Shown here: positions 1 through 10,227 of the stretch, piece by piece
Position numbering within the stretch: the first letter of the stretch is position 1
How the letters are laid out: the number at the start of each line of letters is the position of its first letter
Virus record (IMG/VR): IMGVR_UViG_3300034101_003795
Span: 27,953-91,952 of that record
DNA: 64,000 nucleotides
Reading direction: 5' to 3' (one strand)
Source of the DNA: a virus
Notes under the pieces: model-generated
The model's input: only the letters and a program-made list of their open reading frames with translations
What the model was told of the DNA's origin: nothing
Database searches by the model: none
Translations under genes and position numbers: made by a program

Positions 1-1
1 A

Positions 2-709
2 TACTTTGAGTGTTTTGTTGATGCTAAATCACAAAATAAACTATTAATGCGATTTTCTGTAGATGGTGGTAGTCAAAACTTAATACCAAAAAATAGTAGC
101 AATAGTATTTATACTAGCATCAGCGGATTTACCAATTTGACAAGTGTAAGATTTTATTCTATGTCATGGGGTGTAGCAGATGGGTTTTCTAATACTGCAA
201 GGAGAACATTAGATGATTTATATATAAACGGTAGTGGTAATGCAGATACTTGTCTGTTAGGATCTGATACGAAAATTCACAGAATAATACCAATTAGTGG
301 TACCCCAATTAGTGGATGGATAAGTAATACTAACAACCCTGTAAATAGTATTATTTCTGCAGATGGAGATGCTTCTTATATATATGCTGATCTTCTTACT
401 AGTGGAGTTCAAAGCTTGTTTGTTTTTAGTGATGTTCCTGCAGGTGCTCCAACAGGATTAATTTTAGTAAAATCTATTAATATTGCTAGAAAAACCGCAA
501 TAGATACTAATGGTAAATTTATTAATGTGATGAGATCTGGAACAACGGGTACTGTTACTGAATTAGGAAATTCATATACTATTAGTGGTCTTGATTATAG
601 TACATTTTCTAATTTTATATACAATAATCCTGTTACCGGAAGCGGATGGAAATTATCTGAAATTAATAACATGCAGATTGGTATTAAAACTCAAGGAACT
701 GGCGTTTGA
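2..709 (+). CDS. virion lectin/LamG-like structural protein, 5'-truncated
   Basis: The frame is open to the left edge of the window, so the real start lies upstream; the first ATG, at 47, is internal. The remaining part contains a DDLYING-type strand about 65 residues after that ATG and ends in a module of the form ARK...NVMRSGTT...NPVTGSGWKLSEINNMQIGIKTQG. That layout recurs in tail or capsid-surface proteins of environmental phages, which have a concanavalin-like sandwich followed by a small beta domain. It is rich in Ser, Gly, Asn and Thr and lacks Cys clusters. It lies 25 bases before the giant adhesin gene on the same strand, so a structural role in the tail or fibre is inferred. The match is by pattern only. 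Confidence 0.6.
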   Translation, partial: YFECFVDAKSQNKLLMRFSVDGGSQNLIPKNSSNSIYTSISGFTNLTSVRFYSMSWGVADGFSNTARRTLDDLYINGSGNADTCLLGSDTKIHRIIPISGTPISGWISNTNNPVNSIISADGDASYIYADLLTSGVQSLFVFSDVPAGAPTGLILVKSINIARKTAIDTNGKFINVMRSGTTGTVTELGNSYTISGLDYSTFSNFIYNNPVTGSGWKLSEINNMQIGIKTQGTGV

Positions 710-734
710 ATTAATTGGTAATTAGGATAAATTT

Positions 735-3700
735 ATGGTTTCTCCAGGAAATAATACATCAAACTATAGTAGTAAAGCTGTTTGGAGTGGATCGTCGGCA
801 AAACCAACTACGGTTGGTACAAATGGTGGTCCAAGCTATTATGGAACCTATGATCAAGATGGAAATGTAAGCGAAATTGTACTAGGAAGTTTCCCTAATA
901 CTGGAACACCAGACTCTAATGCATTTCCCTACGGGGCTGGCGGAAACTTTTTCAGTAGTGCTGTTGGAAGAAATGTAAATTATTTTACTAACTTTGGAGC
1001 GAATTTAAATTCTGGTGGTTTTAGGCTCGTAGCAAAAGAATATACTAATATACAAATTTCATCTGTTAGTCCAGAATTTTTTAATCCTAATTCCGGTATT
1101 GTTCAATCTTTTTATATTAATAATTATGAAAATTTTCCTATTACTGGACTACAGATATCAGGATATTATAAAAATATTCTTAATCCAGTATGGTCTGGTT
1201 CATACGATCCATCATCATCTGGTACAATAAGCGGCACAGGGAACATATTAATAAATTGTACTCTTGGATCTAGTGGCAGTTTAATTATTAACTTTAGTGG
1301 AATTCCTAAATCTGGACTTTCTATATTATCTAATAGAATAACATTATATACTTCAAATAATTATAATCTACAACAAAATTATTATAAGATTAGTAGTACA
1401 ATTTCATCAGATAATGAAATTAATAGTTTGAATTACCAGCATAAATTTTCTCAACTTAATTGGGGTAGTATAAGCCCTAATTCTTTTGTTGTGGTTGACG
1501 ATATAGGAAATTCAAATGCTTTTGATGTTTATCAAAATAATTTAGGATCATATGTAGGAGGAGTAAATTATTATTATAATATTACTAAATATTACATCAC
1601 AAATAATGAATATTGTTTATTTTTAAACAGCGTGGATCCACAAGGAACAAATCCACAAAATATTTATTCCACATACGTACCAAATACAATAACTTATTCA
1701 TCTGAAAATATTAATGGCAACAAATATAGTGTTATAACTTCAGGATACAATAGAGGGAATAAACCAATAGATAATATTCCAGTAGCAAATATGTTGCGAT
1801 ATTGTAATTGGTTACATAATGGAGGCAAAAGATATAATACAACATCATCTGGAATTTCTGCACCACAAAATACCGGTTCTTATAACGTTGGTACTGGTGT
1901 GAATGTTCTCCCAACGATACCACAGGGCACAGGAAGATTTAGACTACCAAATGCTCACGAGATAACCAAAGCATCTTATTACAGAGGTAGTGATGGTATT
2001 TATTGGAATTTTGGAACAAAAACAAATAGTGCTCCACTAAGCGCTGGTATACATGCTCCAACAAGAGATAGTCAGCTACCTAGTGGAGTTAGTGGATTAG
2101 AATTACGACAATCATATAATACTGCAAATTTTGGTACTGCATTAACAACAGCAGGAACTAATGGCGCTTCAAGTCCATATGGATTATATGATGTTGAAGG
2201 TTCTGTTATGGAAGTAACTCATCACGGAAGCAATTTTTTTGCTATGCGCAATTCGTCATGGAGGAGCACCACAACAATAGCCAGACTGAACTCACTTTTA
2301 TTTGTTAGCGTGGCAAATATTGATACAGAATTTAATGCTGGGTATGCTTATGGTTTCAGAGTAGTATCTAGTGGATTGATAGGCGATATCGGTTTAGATT
2401 TAGAAAGTGCGGGAATTTATTATAATCAATCAATCCCTATTGAAGCAACAGCAACAATAGAAAATAGTTTCAATATTCCAAGTACTTTTTCAGTTCTTTT
2501 ATCAGTATCTGGACAAAATACTAGTCCTGGATATTGGACACCTTATTATTTTAATGGAGCTACTGGACCAAATGTAGTTCAAAATAATATAGGGTCTAGT
2601 ATATCGTTACCATCAGATGATAGTAAAGTTATATTTACTTTAGCTGGCGCCACGCCAAATGAAGTAGCAACAACTCCAATAGTTATAAATGGAACCATTA
2701 CTCCTATTGGTTTTGGTGATCTATCATTAGAAAATAATAGTGATAGTATTATTAAATATATTGATCCACAGACAAATCTAGGAGTATCAATAACAGGATC
2801 TCAAGTGGTAAACAAGGGAGAGAATATAAGTTATGATATAATAGTAAGTAATACTGGTAGTAGTTATGTTAGTGGTATAAATCTGTCTACTAATATATCT
2901 CCATTAAATAATATTAATTACAGATGGAACCAAGATCTTAGCCGTAGCACATCATCTATAGTGTCAGTTCCGCCATCAGGAACTGGAAATATAGTATCAA
3001 ATATTTCGCTTTTACCAAATACGTATTCTATATTTAGTATAAGTGGTTTAGTTACTAATACTTATTATCCTATAACAGCATATTCTAGCATTAGTGTTAC
3101 GGGAAATCAGAGTGGATTTAAGGAGAGCAGCGCATCAACATCGTTTGGGCCAACAGATCTACAAATAAGATATACCGGGATTCCAATCTACCATTCTGAT
3201 GGACAATTTGTAAATTATAAAATATTAATTACTAATTCTGGTAGTAACGATTCTATAAATTCAAGATTCTTTCATAACTTTACTAGTTTATCTGGTATAA
3301 ATTGGTCAATTGTTTATGGACCATCATCAACTGGAATAACTAATGGATCAGGAATTATTGACGCTTATATCCTTTTAGGATCAAACAGTAGTGCTACCAT
3401 TAATGTAGATGGTATAGCTAGTAACTCAAAGTATGGGGATATATTATTAACATCATCTATCACACCAACAGTAATTACTGATAGTAATTTATCAAATAAT
3501 ACTGCAATTATTAATATACCTCATAGTATAGCTATAAAAAATATCAAGTATAGTGAGAATAGTTGTGATAATAATGGTTATATTACCATTGGAATAACTG
3601 GAGGAATACCACCATATTCATATACTATCAATAATGAAACAATATCTTCTAATGATACTATACTCACAATAGAAAATCTAGAGGCTGGCTCATATACTCC

Positions 3701-5615
3701 ATTAGTATCCGATAGTACTAATACTGTATATTATTATCCTGAAACTATTACAATTATAGATAGTTCTATTACTGCTACTGTGGGAAATATTTATTCTCCA
3801 TTATTATTAGATAGTTATGGTGTTGTTAACTTGTCTGTTGCTGGTAGCGGTGCTCCTTATGCTTTTGTGTTTACAAATTCAACAGATAATAGCATATCAA
3901 TTCCATCACTGGAAACCAAGTATATTGTTTCTTCAGAAACAGATAACTCTTTAATTAATTATAGATTTGATAATCTATTAACTCCAGACAGTTATTCATA
4001 TCTGATACAAGATAAGTATGGATGTCGTTCGTCAGGATCTTTTAATATTCCAAATATATCTGAATTAAGCGTGCAGGTTTCAACAATTGATAATAATCCT
4101 ATAGTCACAGCTATTCCATCATTAACATTAGATATTTTTGATACTATATTGATACCATATAAACATATTAAAAATAATACTAATCTTTGGAAATTAATTA
4201 AAACATTAGATCTGAAAGACTATATTAGCATATTAATTAATAATGAAAAATATGAATTTAGAATAGTCAGAGATATGCTTGATAAGCACTGTGTTGATAC
4301 TCAAAACAATATAGAATTATTAAGATTTGGTAATTCTGAAGAAGATTGGTATTTCTTCTTTTATATCGCTCCATCTGTTGATTTGACAAATGATCAAACC
4401 AATATTGATAGTTCTTTTGAGATTTTAGATACTAATACTCAAGAAAAGTTCTTATTAACATTAGGTTTATCAGAAACTAATACGTTAGAACAAGACAATC
4501 CAAGTTTAATAAGAGGCAGTTTTATTCTTAATGGTTTGGGCTATAATGAATATTCAGATAATACTGAAGCTAATATTTCAATAGGATATAATTCAGATAA
4601 TCAATACAATTATTATATTAATAATATTAAGAAAATACTACTCAATAATATATATAGCGTGGGATTTGTTACTACTATCAGTTTTCTAGAACAATTTAAT
4701 ATTGCTAGAGAATATATTACTATTGGACAAACATCGTGCAGTCTATCTAAAGAAGACTATCAATATAAATTAAATATTAAAAATCTACTTATAGATATCA
4801 ATAATTTTAATAATGTTAATAATGTTTATATATTAAATGCTAATAGTATTTCTAATAATGGACAATTAAACACATTCATACTTGGTAATGATACTTTTAT
4901 AACTGAAGATGGAACTTTAACTAATTCTTATACTATAGAATATTTTACTTTTGACAAAAATTCAACTAGTTTCAAACATTTTGAGATGAATAATGAAATT
5001 ATTAAAGATATTAATGTAATTAGTGAATTAGATTCAAGATACATAATTATTAGAGCTAAAGATACATATAATAATATACCAAAGAGTATTAGTATTAATG
5101 GAGTAGTATCGTCTTATGATAATCATTTTATAATAGCTCAAAGAGATTTACAAAATTATAATAATTCTATATTATCAGAATTTAAGTACGGTGATATTTT
5201 AGTATTTATCAAAGATCTATCTACTATTAATAGTGTTGATAACGAAGTATCCGGACTAGATCCTAATACTGGTTTACCTGGAACTACCGTTTTAGGAGGA
5301 ACCACCAATTCGCTTGTGACAAATATTATTGAACAAACAAAAGACTCGTCAGGTACTGGATCATTGTTACTACAAATACCTTCTAAAACAGAGGTTGAAG
5401 TATTTGGCCCTAATAAATACTTTATTAAAGTTAGTTCTGATACAACATTTAAAAATTTAATTCCTGGACTTTATATTATTAAAGGAAATGAAGACAGTTT
5501 AAAGAAGAATAATCTTTATCAAAATGAACTAAGAATTTTAATATCTAAGAATATTCTTTCGACTATAACAATTGAATTTACTAGTTATACAAATAAATTA
5601 TTTATTAAGGATTAA
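735..5615 (+). CDS. giant tail adhesin with SUMF1/FGE-like (C-type-lectin-type) and Ig-like/SprB-like domains
   Basis: This 1626-residue protein starts at ATG 735 behind a TAGGA ribosome site; a stop at 723-725 closes the frame upstream. Residues about 1-103 look like the C-terminal half only of a formylglycine-generating-enzyme/PvdO domain (YGTYDQDGNVSEI, then GGFRLV). Residues about 240-550 form a complete copy: YYYNITKYYITNNEYCLFLN, NMLRYCNWLHNGG, FRLPNAHEITKA, YGLYDVEGSVMEV, YGFRVV. After this come DUF11/CARDB-like sandwiches near 690-930 (KGENISYDIIVSNTG, then a second copy), a SprB-like segment near 940-970 (GYITIGITGGIPPYSYTINN) and a long Asn/Ile/Ser-rich C-terminal third. In phages this fold often serves as a ligand-binding surface, so host recognition is inferred. 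No catalytic Cys pair is evident, so enzyme activity is unlikely. Confidence 0.75.
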   Translation: MVSPGNNTSNYSSKAVWSGSSAKPTTVGTNGGPSYYGTYDQDGNVSEIVLGSFPNTGTPDSNAFPYGAGGNFFSSAVGRNVNYFTNFGANLNSGGFRLVAKEYTNIQISSVSPEFFNPNSGIVQSFYINNYENFPITGLQISGYYKNILNPVWSGSYDPSSSGTISGTGNILINCTLGSSGSLIINFSGIPKSGLSILSNRITLYTSNNYNLQQNYYKISSTISSDNEINSLNYQHKFSQLNWGSISPNSFVVVDDIGNSNAFDVYQNNLGSYVGGVNYYYNITKYYITNNEYCLFLNSVDPQGTNPQNIYSTYVPNTITYSSENINGNKYSVITSGYNRGNKPIDNIPVANMLRYCNWLHNGGKRYNTTSSGISAPQNTGSYNVGTGVNVLPTIPQGTGRFRLPNAHEITKASYYRGSDGIYWNFGTKTNSAPLSAGIHAPTRDSQLPSGVSGLELRQSYNTANFGTALTTAGTNGASSPYGLYDVEGSVMEVTHHGSNFFAMRNSSWRSTTTIARLNSLLFVSVANIDTEFNAGYAYGFRVVSSGLIGDIGLDLESAGIYYNQSIPIEATATIENSFNIPSTFSVLLSVSGQNTSPGYWTPYYFNGATGPNVVQNNIGSSISLPSDDSKVIFTLAGATPNEVATTPIVINGTITPIGFGDLSLENNSDSIIKYIDPQTNLGVSITGSQVVNKGENISYDIIVSNTGSSYVSGINLSTNISPLNNINYRWNQDLSRSTSSIVSVPPSGTGNIVSNISLLPNTYSIFSISGLVTNTYYPITAYSSISVTGNQSGFKESSASTSFGPTDLQIRYTGIPIYHSDGQFVNYKILITNSGSNDSINSRFFHNFTSLSGINWSIVYGPSSTGITNGSGIIDAYILLGSNSSATINVDGIASNSKYGDILLTSSITPTVITDSNLSNNTAIINIPHSIAIKNIKYSENSCDNNGYITIGITGGIPPYSYTINNETISSNDTILTIENLEAGSYTPLVSDSTNTVYYYPETITIIDSSITATVGNIYSPLLLDSYGVVNLSVAGSGAPYAFVFTNSTDNSISIPSLETKYIVSSETDNSLINYRFDNLLTPDSYSYLIQDKYGCRSSGSFNIPNISELSVQVSTIDNNPIVTAIPSLTLDIFDTILIPYKHIKNNTNLWKLIKTLDLKDYISILINNEKYEFRIVRDMLDKHCVDTQNNIELLRFGNSEEDWYFFFYIAPSVDLTNDQTNIDSSFEILDTNTQEKFLLTLGLSETNTLEQDNPSLIRGSFILNGLGYNEYSDNTEANISIGYNSDNQYNYYINNIKKILLNNIYSVGFVTTISFLEQFNIAREYITIGQTSCSLSKEDYQYKLNIKNLLIDINNFNNVNNVYILNANSISNNGQLNTFILGNDTFITEDGTLTNSYTIEYFTFDKNSTSFKHFEMNNEIIKDINVISELDSRYIIIRAKDTYNNIPKSISINGVVSSYDNHFIIAQRDLQNYNNSILSEFKYGDILVFIKDLSTINSVDNEVSGLDPNTGLPGTTVLGGTTNSLVTNIIEQTKDSSGTGSLLLQIPSKTEVEVFGPNKYFIKVSSDTTFKNLIPGLYIIKGNEDSLKKNNLYQNELRILISKNILSTITIEFTSYTNKLFIKD

Positions 5616-5617
5616 TA

Positions 5618-8600
5618 ATGACAACCACCAGAAGAACTATAAACGCTAATATGTCTCTCTCGTATGCTCTTGGTGGCAATGTTTTTGGTGGAGATATAAG
5701 ATTAAGTAATTTTGCTTTAAATATTGGAATAGGAAGTCAGTCATCAAATCTTGATGTAGAATTCATCTACGACACATGTGGACAAGCTGGAGGGGTATCA
5801 AGACCAACAGTAGGTAGAGCTGTTAGATTTCAATGTAATTCATTAGTATTTGGTGGCATTATTAATAGTGTATCATATGGTGAATCTGCTGGTGGATCAG
5901 TTTATAAATTAAAAATTATTGATCCAAGAAAAGTATTAGAAAATGTGTCTATTCTTTTACAAGGATACTATTGTGATTATGGTATACAAGCTCCAAATTT
6001 TATTAATATTGCTTCTTTTATAGAGAATGGTGTTGCTATTTGTCCTCCTGGCGAGGATACTCAAAATTGGCCACGAGTTGGGAACTGTAATAATTTTGGG
6101 AGAATTAATAGTGCTAATGGTGTTTTCTTAAGAGAAGCTTTGGCTGGAATACAAAGGAAAAACCCATTTGTATATACCACCACTGGAGAACCATTGTATC
6201 TAAATTTGGGCAAAATTATAGCAATAACGCCAGGATATGCTAAAACAGAGGCTTCTACATCAAGTTTATTAGCTCTAATAACTCAGGCTTGCGACGAAGG
6301 CGCTTGTGATTTTATTGTATCATTAGTTGGTACAATAATAGATATCATGCCAATTAATAGAGGAACACAGCCACCTTCTGGTTTAATAGGTCAGGTAATA
6401 AGTAGTGCTCAAAACACAGGAACATTAATAAGTGGAGAAGTTGGAGAAGAAGAATTATATGAAAATAGTAATAAAGTAGTATTGGGGGAAAATGTACAGT
6501 ACTTAAGAACAATTCAGTCTCCTGGTAATGTGGCAATGATGTTGGGAACTGACTTAAACGATAACGCTATTAGAGTTTATAATACTAATTTTAGAGTACC
6601 AATTAATATATCTACATTAGCAGCAGGATTTGCATCACAAGGATATTCTCTTCCTTATATGTTTCCAGTTTCAGAAGAAGAGATATTGGCCGCTGGAACT
6701 ACAGAATTATGGAAATTATATGGATTAGCAAACGAAAATAGTTTGTCTGGAAATTTATTATCATTATTAAATATGAGAGAACCATTAGGGGATACGCTTA
6801 AAGCATTTAATTTATTATTAAATACAAGTAATCTTAATGATTTTAATAAAAGTTTAGATGCTGTAAATAATATAACCTCAGCAGTTGCAAAAGCTAGGAA
6901 TGCACATTTATATGAACTAGCATACGAATGGTTTGCTCAAGATTTTATATCAACATATTATGGTAAAAAATGGCTTGTCCCAATAAGTTATATATGTGCA
7001 AATCCTGCTCCTCAGTCAAATAAAGTGGCTGATGGAGGTTATATTAATTTATCAGACGTTCCTTCTGATGGAGGATGGCCAAATGATTATAATCTTTTAG
7101 GATTAACTTATGGATATAATACGTCTTTGTTTGAAACTCCAGATGGTAGATTGAGTGGATTTTTACGCATGAATACTGCTCAATCTTTACCACGAAGAAT
7201 AGGTCTAAGATCTGTAAACTTTGTTGTTTCTCCAGAAGGACTAGATCCTAGCTCTATGCTTATAGTAGGACAAAATTGTTATGTTAAGGTGCAAACAGAA
7301 GGAGAAATGTTTAGAAGATCTCCATCCGTAGCGGAAGTTCTTATAACTTCTCCTTTTTTAAGTATGACTCCCGTTATTAATACCGATATTGTTTCTGAGG
7401 GATTAAGAACTTTAGCTGTAATATTAGGAGATGGTACTTTACCAAGAAAAATTGAGAAGAGTGAGACTGGAGCTTCGATGAAATCTGGTGCAAATATTTT
7501 TAAAATGGGTAAGCCTTGTTGTTCGTTCGACTACGTTTCTGTGCCAATGAAAAGCAATATTTACGTTTATGGGCCATGGACAGGCAGCAAAGGATCTATA
7601 GGATCCACCACTGTTGAACAAACAAATTTGAGTCCTTGGAATTATGGTGGTTTTTCAACAATGAATATGGTGGGCCAAGCATTGGCTCAAAATGGATTAA
7701 GACTAAGTAATAAAACAGAGTCTGGATCTATGACATTGGCCGAACCACCTGGGTATAGTATAGAATATTTTATTAATGCTGCTATTGTTATTAATAGTAT
7801 TGGTGTTAATTTTAATTCTGGCGGCGCTACAACGACATATAGCTTTCAAACATATAGTCAAAAATTTGGACAGTACGGTAAGGCTATTTCAGATAGTATC
7901 CAAAAGTCAGTAAAAATAAGAAGTGAAATTTTAGGATATATTCGAACACAAAGAAGGAATTTAATAACAGCTAGTAATTCAATTAGAAAAGAAATGGCAA
8001 GGTTTGATATTAAACAGGGTAAGTATGCTTTTCAAAAACAGCCGCCAGCCACATCTAAATCTTCTCCGTCTTATTTACTTGTCGGCGGATATTACGATCC
8101 ATCATCTGCAGATAAAGCTTATACTGTTGGATTAAATTCTACTAATCAATTTGAAACATCTACAGAAGGTCCACCTTTTCAAAATTTAGCAATTATGTCA
8201 TTAGATGGATTATTATCTCCGGTATCTTTACAGGGACGAGGGGGTAGACTTCCTAGATTTGCAACTTCGTGGGGTTATGAAAAAGGAGACAAGTCACACA
8301 CAACAAGACCATGCATGCCCCCTATCGATAATCAAGAACCATTAGCTATCAATAGAAAGTATTTAAATCCTATTGTTAGTAGAACATTTTTACAAACATG
8401 GGAAGGAAGAGGATCATCGAACAGTTTTAATATTAGAGTTATTGGATTTGGACAAAACAATAGTAATAATAGTATTTTTAATGTGTCAGACACTAAGTAT
8501 GATAATGAAACTGATTTTGGTTTTTATGCATTAAGAGGTCCATTAGTTTTACAGTCTTGGGGTTATGACACTGAAGGGAAACCTATTCCAAATGCTGTTG

Positions 8601-9310
8601 ATGATGCTTCTAGTACTGCTGGTGGAACATTTGTAAACGAAGGGACAAAAAATAAATTTATGGATAATTGGTTATCAAAACCAGAAAGTTGGCCAGTTGG
8701 ACCAATAGATTTAAGATATGACCGAGACAGAGGAGTGTGGGTCGCCCCAGCCAAAGAAAGAATACTATTAGCTAAATTAACAGATAAACTAGATGCCTCT
8801 GGTGTGGTTAATGCTACATTAATGAATGAGACTGTTGAAAGTATGAAATTTCATGAGAACTATAAGGTTTGGGGACCGAATGGAGAAGATATTATGTCAG
8901 ATATTGAATCTCATGAAATAAAAATATATAATTATTTAGATAATTCATTTGATAAGGACGAAGTAGTTTATGCTGTTTGGAATGATGATAAATATCTTGC
9001 TATTCCTAAAGGAGGAACTGGCTCTACAATTAGAGTTGGAAAATTTAGTGATGAAAGCTGGAACATAGGAGCAATAGCAAGAGTATCAGCTTATAAAGTA
9101 AATCCAGACTCAGATCCTGAATCTAATATCAATGATCCATCTATTGGTGGTCTTGTCGTAGAGGATGATGTTAAATATGAAAATTTATATGCTTTAAATT
9201 TATTTGCTGATATTGAGAACAGCGGAAGCAAATCACTTTGGGTTGCAGTAGCTAATATTGGTAAAGATTTCCATATACTGATAGATGCTGAATGCTCAAC
9301 TGAAGAATAA
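5618..9310 (+). CDS. large tail/baseplate structural protein, family not identified
   Basis: The 1230-residue product starts two bases after the adhesin stop, behind an AAGGATTAATA ribosome site, so the two are co-translated. The N-terminal 130 residues (RAVRFQCNSLVFGGIINSV, then YKLKIIDPRKVLENV) resemble the opening beta domain of baseplate-hub or tail-associated proteins, in which a short beta-strand repeat contacts the tube. There are scattered Cys residues but no signal peptide or transmembrane segment. The rest is glycine-, serine- and asparagine-rich with aromatic-rich patches. Position and size indicate a virion protein, most likely part of the tail or baseplate. The hub assignment is a weak pattern resemblance. 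Confidence 0.5.
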   Translation: MTTTRRTINANMSLSYALGGNVFGGDIRLSNFALNIGIGSQSSNLDVEFIYDTCGQAGGVSRPTVGRAVRFQCNSLVFGGIINSVSYGESAGGSVYKLKIIDPRKVLENVSILLQGYYCDYGIQAPNFINIASFIENGVAICPPGEDTQNWPRVGNCNNFGRINSANGVFLREALAGIQRKNPFVYTTTGEPLYLNLGKIIAITPGYAKTEASTSSLLALITQACDEGACDFIVSLVGTIIDIMPINRGTQPPSGLIGQVISSAQNTGTLISGEVGEEELYENSNKVVLGENVQYLRTIQSPGNVAMMLGTDLNDNAIRVYNTNFRVPINISTLAAGFASQGYSLPYMFPVSEEEILAAGTTELWKLYGLANENSLSGNLLSLLNMREPLGDTLKAFNLLLNTSNLNDFNKSLDAVNNITSAVAKARNAHLYELAYEWFAQDFISTYYGKKWLVPISYICANPAPQSNKVADGGYINLSDVPSDGGWPNDYNLLGLTYGYNTSLFETPDGRLSGFLRMNTAQSLPRRIGLRSVNFVVSPEGLDPSSMLIVGQNCYVKVQTEGEMFRRSPSVAEVLITSPFLSMTPVINTDIVSEGLRTLAVILGDGTLPRKIEKSETGASMKSGANIFKMGKPCCSFDYVSVPMKSNIYVYGPWTGSKGSIGSTTVEQTNLSPWNYGGFSTMNMVGQALAQNGLRLSNKTESGSMTLAEPPGYSIEYFINAAIVINSIGVNFNSGGATTTYSFQTYSQKFGQYGKAISDSIQKSVKIRSEILGYIRTQRRNLITASNSIRKEMARFDIKQGKYAFQKQPPATSKSSPSYLLVGGYYDPSSADKAYTVGLNSTNQFETSTEGPPFQNLAIMSLDGLLSPVSLQGRGGRLPRFATSWGYEKGDKSHTTRPCMPPIDNQEPLAINRKYLNPIVSRTFLQTWEGRGSSNSFNIRVIGFGQNNSNNSIFNVSDTKYDNETDFGFYALRGPLVLQSWGYDTEGKPIPNAVDDASSTAGGTFVNEGTKNKFMDNWLSKPESWPVGPIDLRYDRDRGVWVAPAKERILLAKLTDKLDASGVVNATLMNETVESMKFHENYKVWGPNGEDIMSDIESHEIKIYNYLDNSFDKDEVVYAVWNDDKYLAIPKGGTGSTIRVGKFSDESWNIGAIARVSAYKVNPDSDPESNINDPSIGGLVVEDDVKYENLYALNLFADIENSGSKSLWVAVANIGKDFHILIDAECSTEE

Positions 9311-9349
9311 TATATAGTGATTATTTACATCTAAAATTTTTAAGAAATA

Positions 9350-9895
9350 TTATGCTAATGAAAAACCTTTTTCTGGCACATTAGTTCTACCATCATATTC
9401 ACAGATACTTATTGAACCGGGTGTTTGCCAAGCACTAGAGGTATACATGTCAACGCTTGACCAAGCCATACGATAATTTTCAAATTGCGATTGAGGATAC
9501 ACAGAACGCCAATTAACGTTATTTATTATGGTTGGTCCTTTTACAACAACAAATGGATCTCCGACATAATTTGTGGCCGCATACAGGCAAGCAACAAAAC
9601 CATCTTTTATGGCAATTGAATCAAAAGAACCGGCAATCGCCCGTGGAAAAGAGTTAGAGGCTATATCATAACATCCGGCGTCAAGAATATCCATGTAAAC
9701 CCTCGGGCAACAACAAGAATTAAATGGCTGATCTGATTGACCGCCTACGCATAGACCACCCATTAAGGCTCCGCTTGCACAAAAAACCCTAGGAACTTTA
9801 CGTCTATTGCCTTTACAACCAAAACACTTACAGCCTTTTTTACAAAAACAGTCATACGCACCAAAAAATAAACCTCCTTTAGTAAAACTAGACAT
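9350..9895 (-). CDS. Cys-rich protein with a beta/gamma-crystallin-like domain
   Basis: The 181-residue protein has an unusual cysteine-dense first third (CFCKKGCKCFGCKG near residues 16-29, then CCCP near 61-64) that could bind metal or be disulfide-linked. The middle (residues about 92-130: SIAIKDGFVACLYAATNYVG, then a GP...INNVNW stretch) follows the Greek-key pattern of beta/gamma-crystallins, where 'vtLYe..nf.G' strands alternate with 'kvSSikv' strands. It is the last minus-strand gene before the convergent junction and overlaps the upstream gene by one base. Crystallin-like modules bind calcium and stabilise secreted or surface proteins, so a virion or surface role is inferred only. Confidence 0.45.
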   Translation of the reverse strand: MSSFTKGGLFFGAYDCFCKKGCKCFGCKGNRRKVPRVFCASGALMGGLCVGGQSDQPFNSCCCPRVYMDILDAGCYDIASNSFPRAIAGSFDSIAIKDGFVACLYAATNYVGDPFVVVKGPTIINNVNWRSVYPQSQFENYRMAWSSVDMYTSSAWQTPGSISICEYDGRTNVPEKGFSLA

Positions 9896-10215
9896 TACTT
9901 ATCCTTACTCCATTTGTGCCAACCCTTATTTGATAAGTAATTTCCTTCGTCATCTTTTCGCTTTGGGAATAAAGTGCCACCCTTTTTGTGTTGTCCAAAT
10001 CCTAGGATTGCCCCACAATCATTACATCGTAATTCATAATAGTCATTCCCGTCAACATTTCTAACAACAAAACGAATATTATCTTTGCCACACAAACCAC
10101 ACTTTTCTTCACCAAAAATTTCTTGAATTAGGGCCAATTCTTTAAAAATTTCTTTTTGGCCTGCTCCTTCTAATTCAAAAGCTAATTTATTATTGATATT
10201 ATATATAACTTTCAT
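9895..10215 (-). CDS. small zinc-ribbon protein, conserved in phages
   Basis: This 106-residue protein begins with a short beta-rich segment ending in an acidic helix. It then carries a four-cysteine zinc ribbon (CGLCG at about 39-43 and CNDCG near 64-68) and a tail with GFGQHKKGGTLFPKRKDDEG. The same architecture recurs as a hypothetical protein in many environmental phage genomes, and the basic tail would suit nucleic-acid binding. It starts behind a clear GGAGA site at about 10224. It follows the 229-residue gene closely, which suggests the two are expressed together. Function unknown. Confidence 0.6.
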   Translation of the reverse strand: MKVIYNINNKLAFELEGAGQKEIFKELALIQEIFGEEKCGLCGKDNIRFVVRNVDGNDYYELRCNDCGAILGFGQHKKGGTLFPKRKDDEGNYLSNKGWHKWSKDK

Positions 10216-10227
10216 AATATTCTCCTA

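Noticed and set aside
1-5615. Frameshift joining the lectin-like gene and the adhesin gene
   Set aside because: The first gene ends in a natural-looking C-terminal module and the adhesin has its own ribosome site and an upstream in-frame stop.
1-9310. Diversity-generating retroelement for the FGE domain
   Set aside because: No reverse transcriptase and no template repeat were noticed in this window; the target fold alone is not sufficient.
9311-9349. Bidirectional terminator at the convergent junction
   Set aside because: The 39-base gap is A+T-rich and shows no stable stem; only short A/T complementarity is present.
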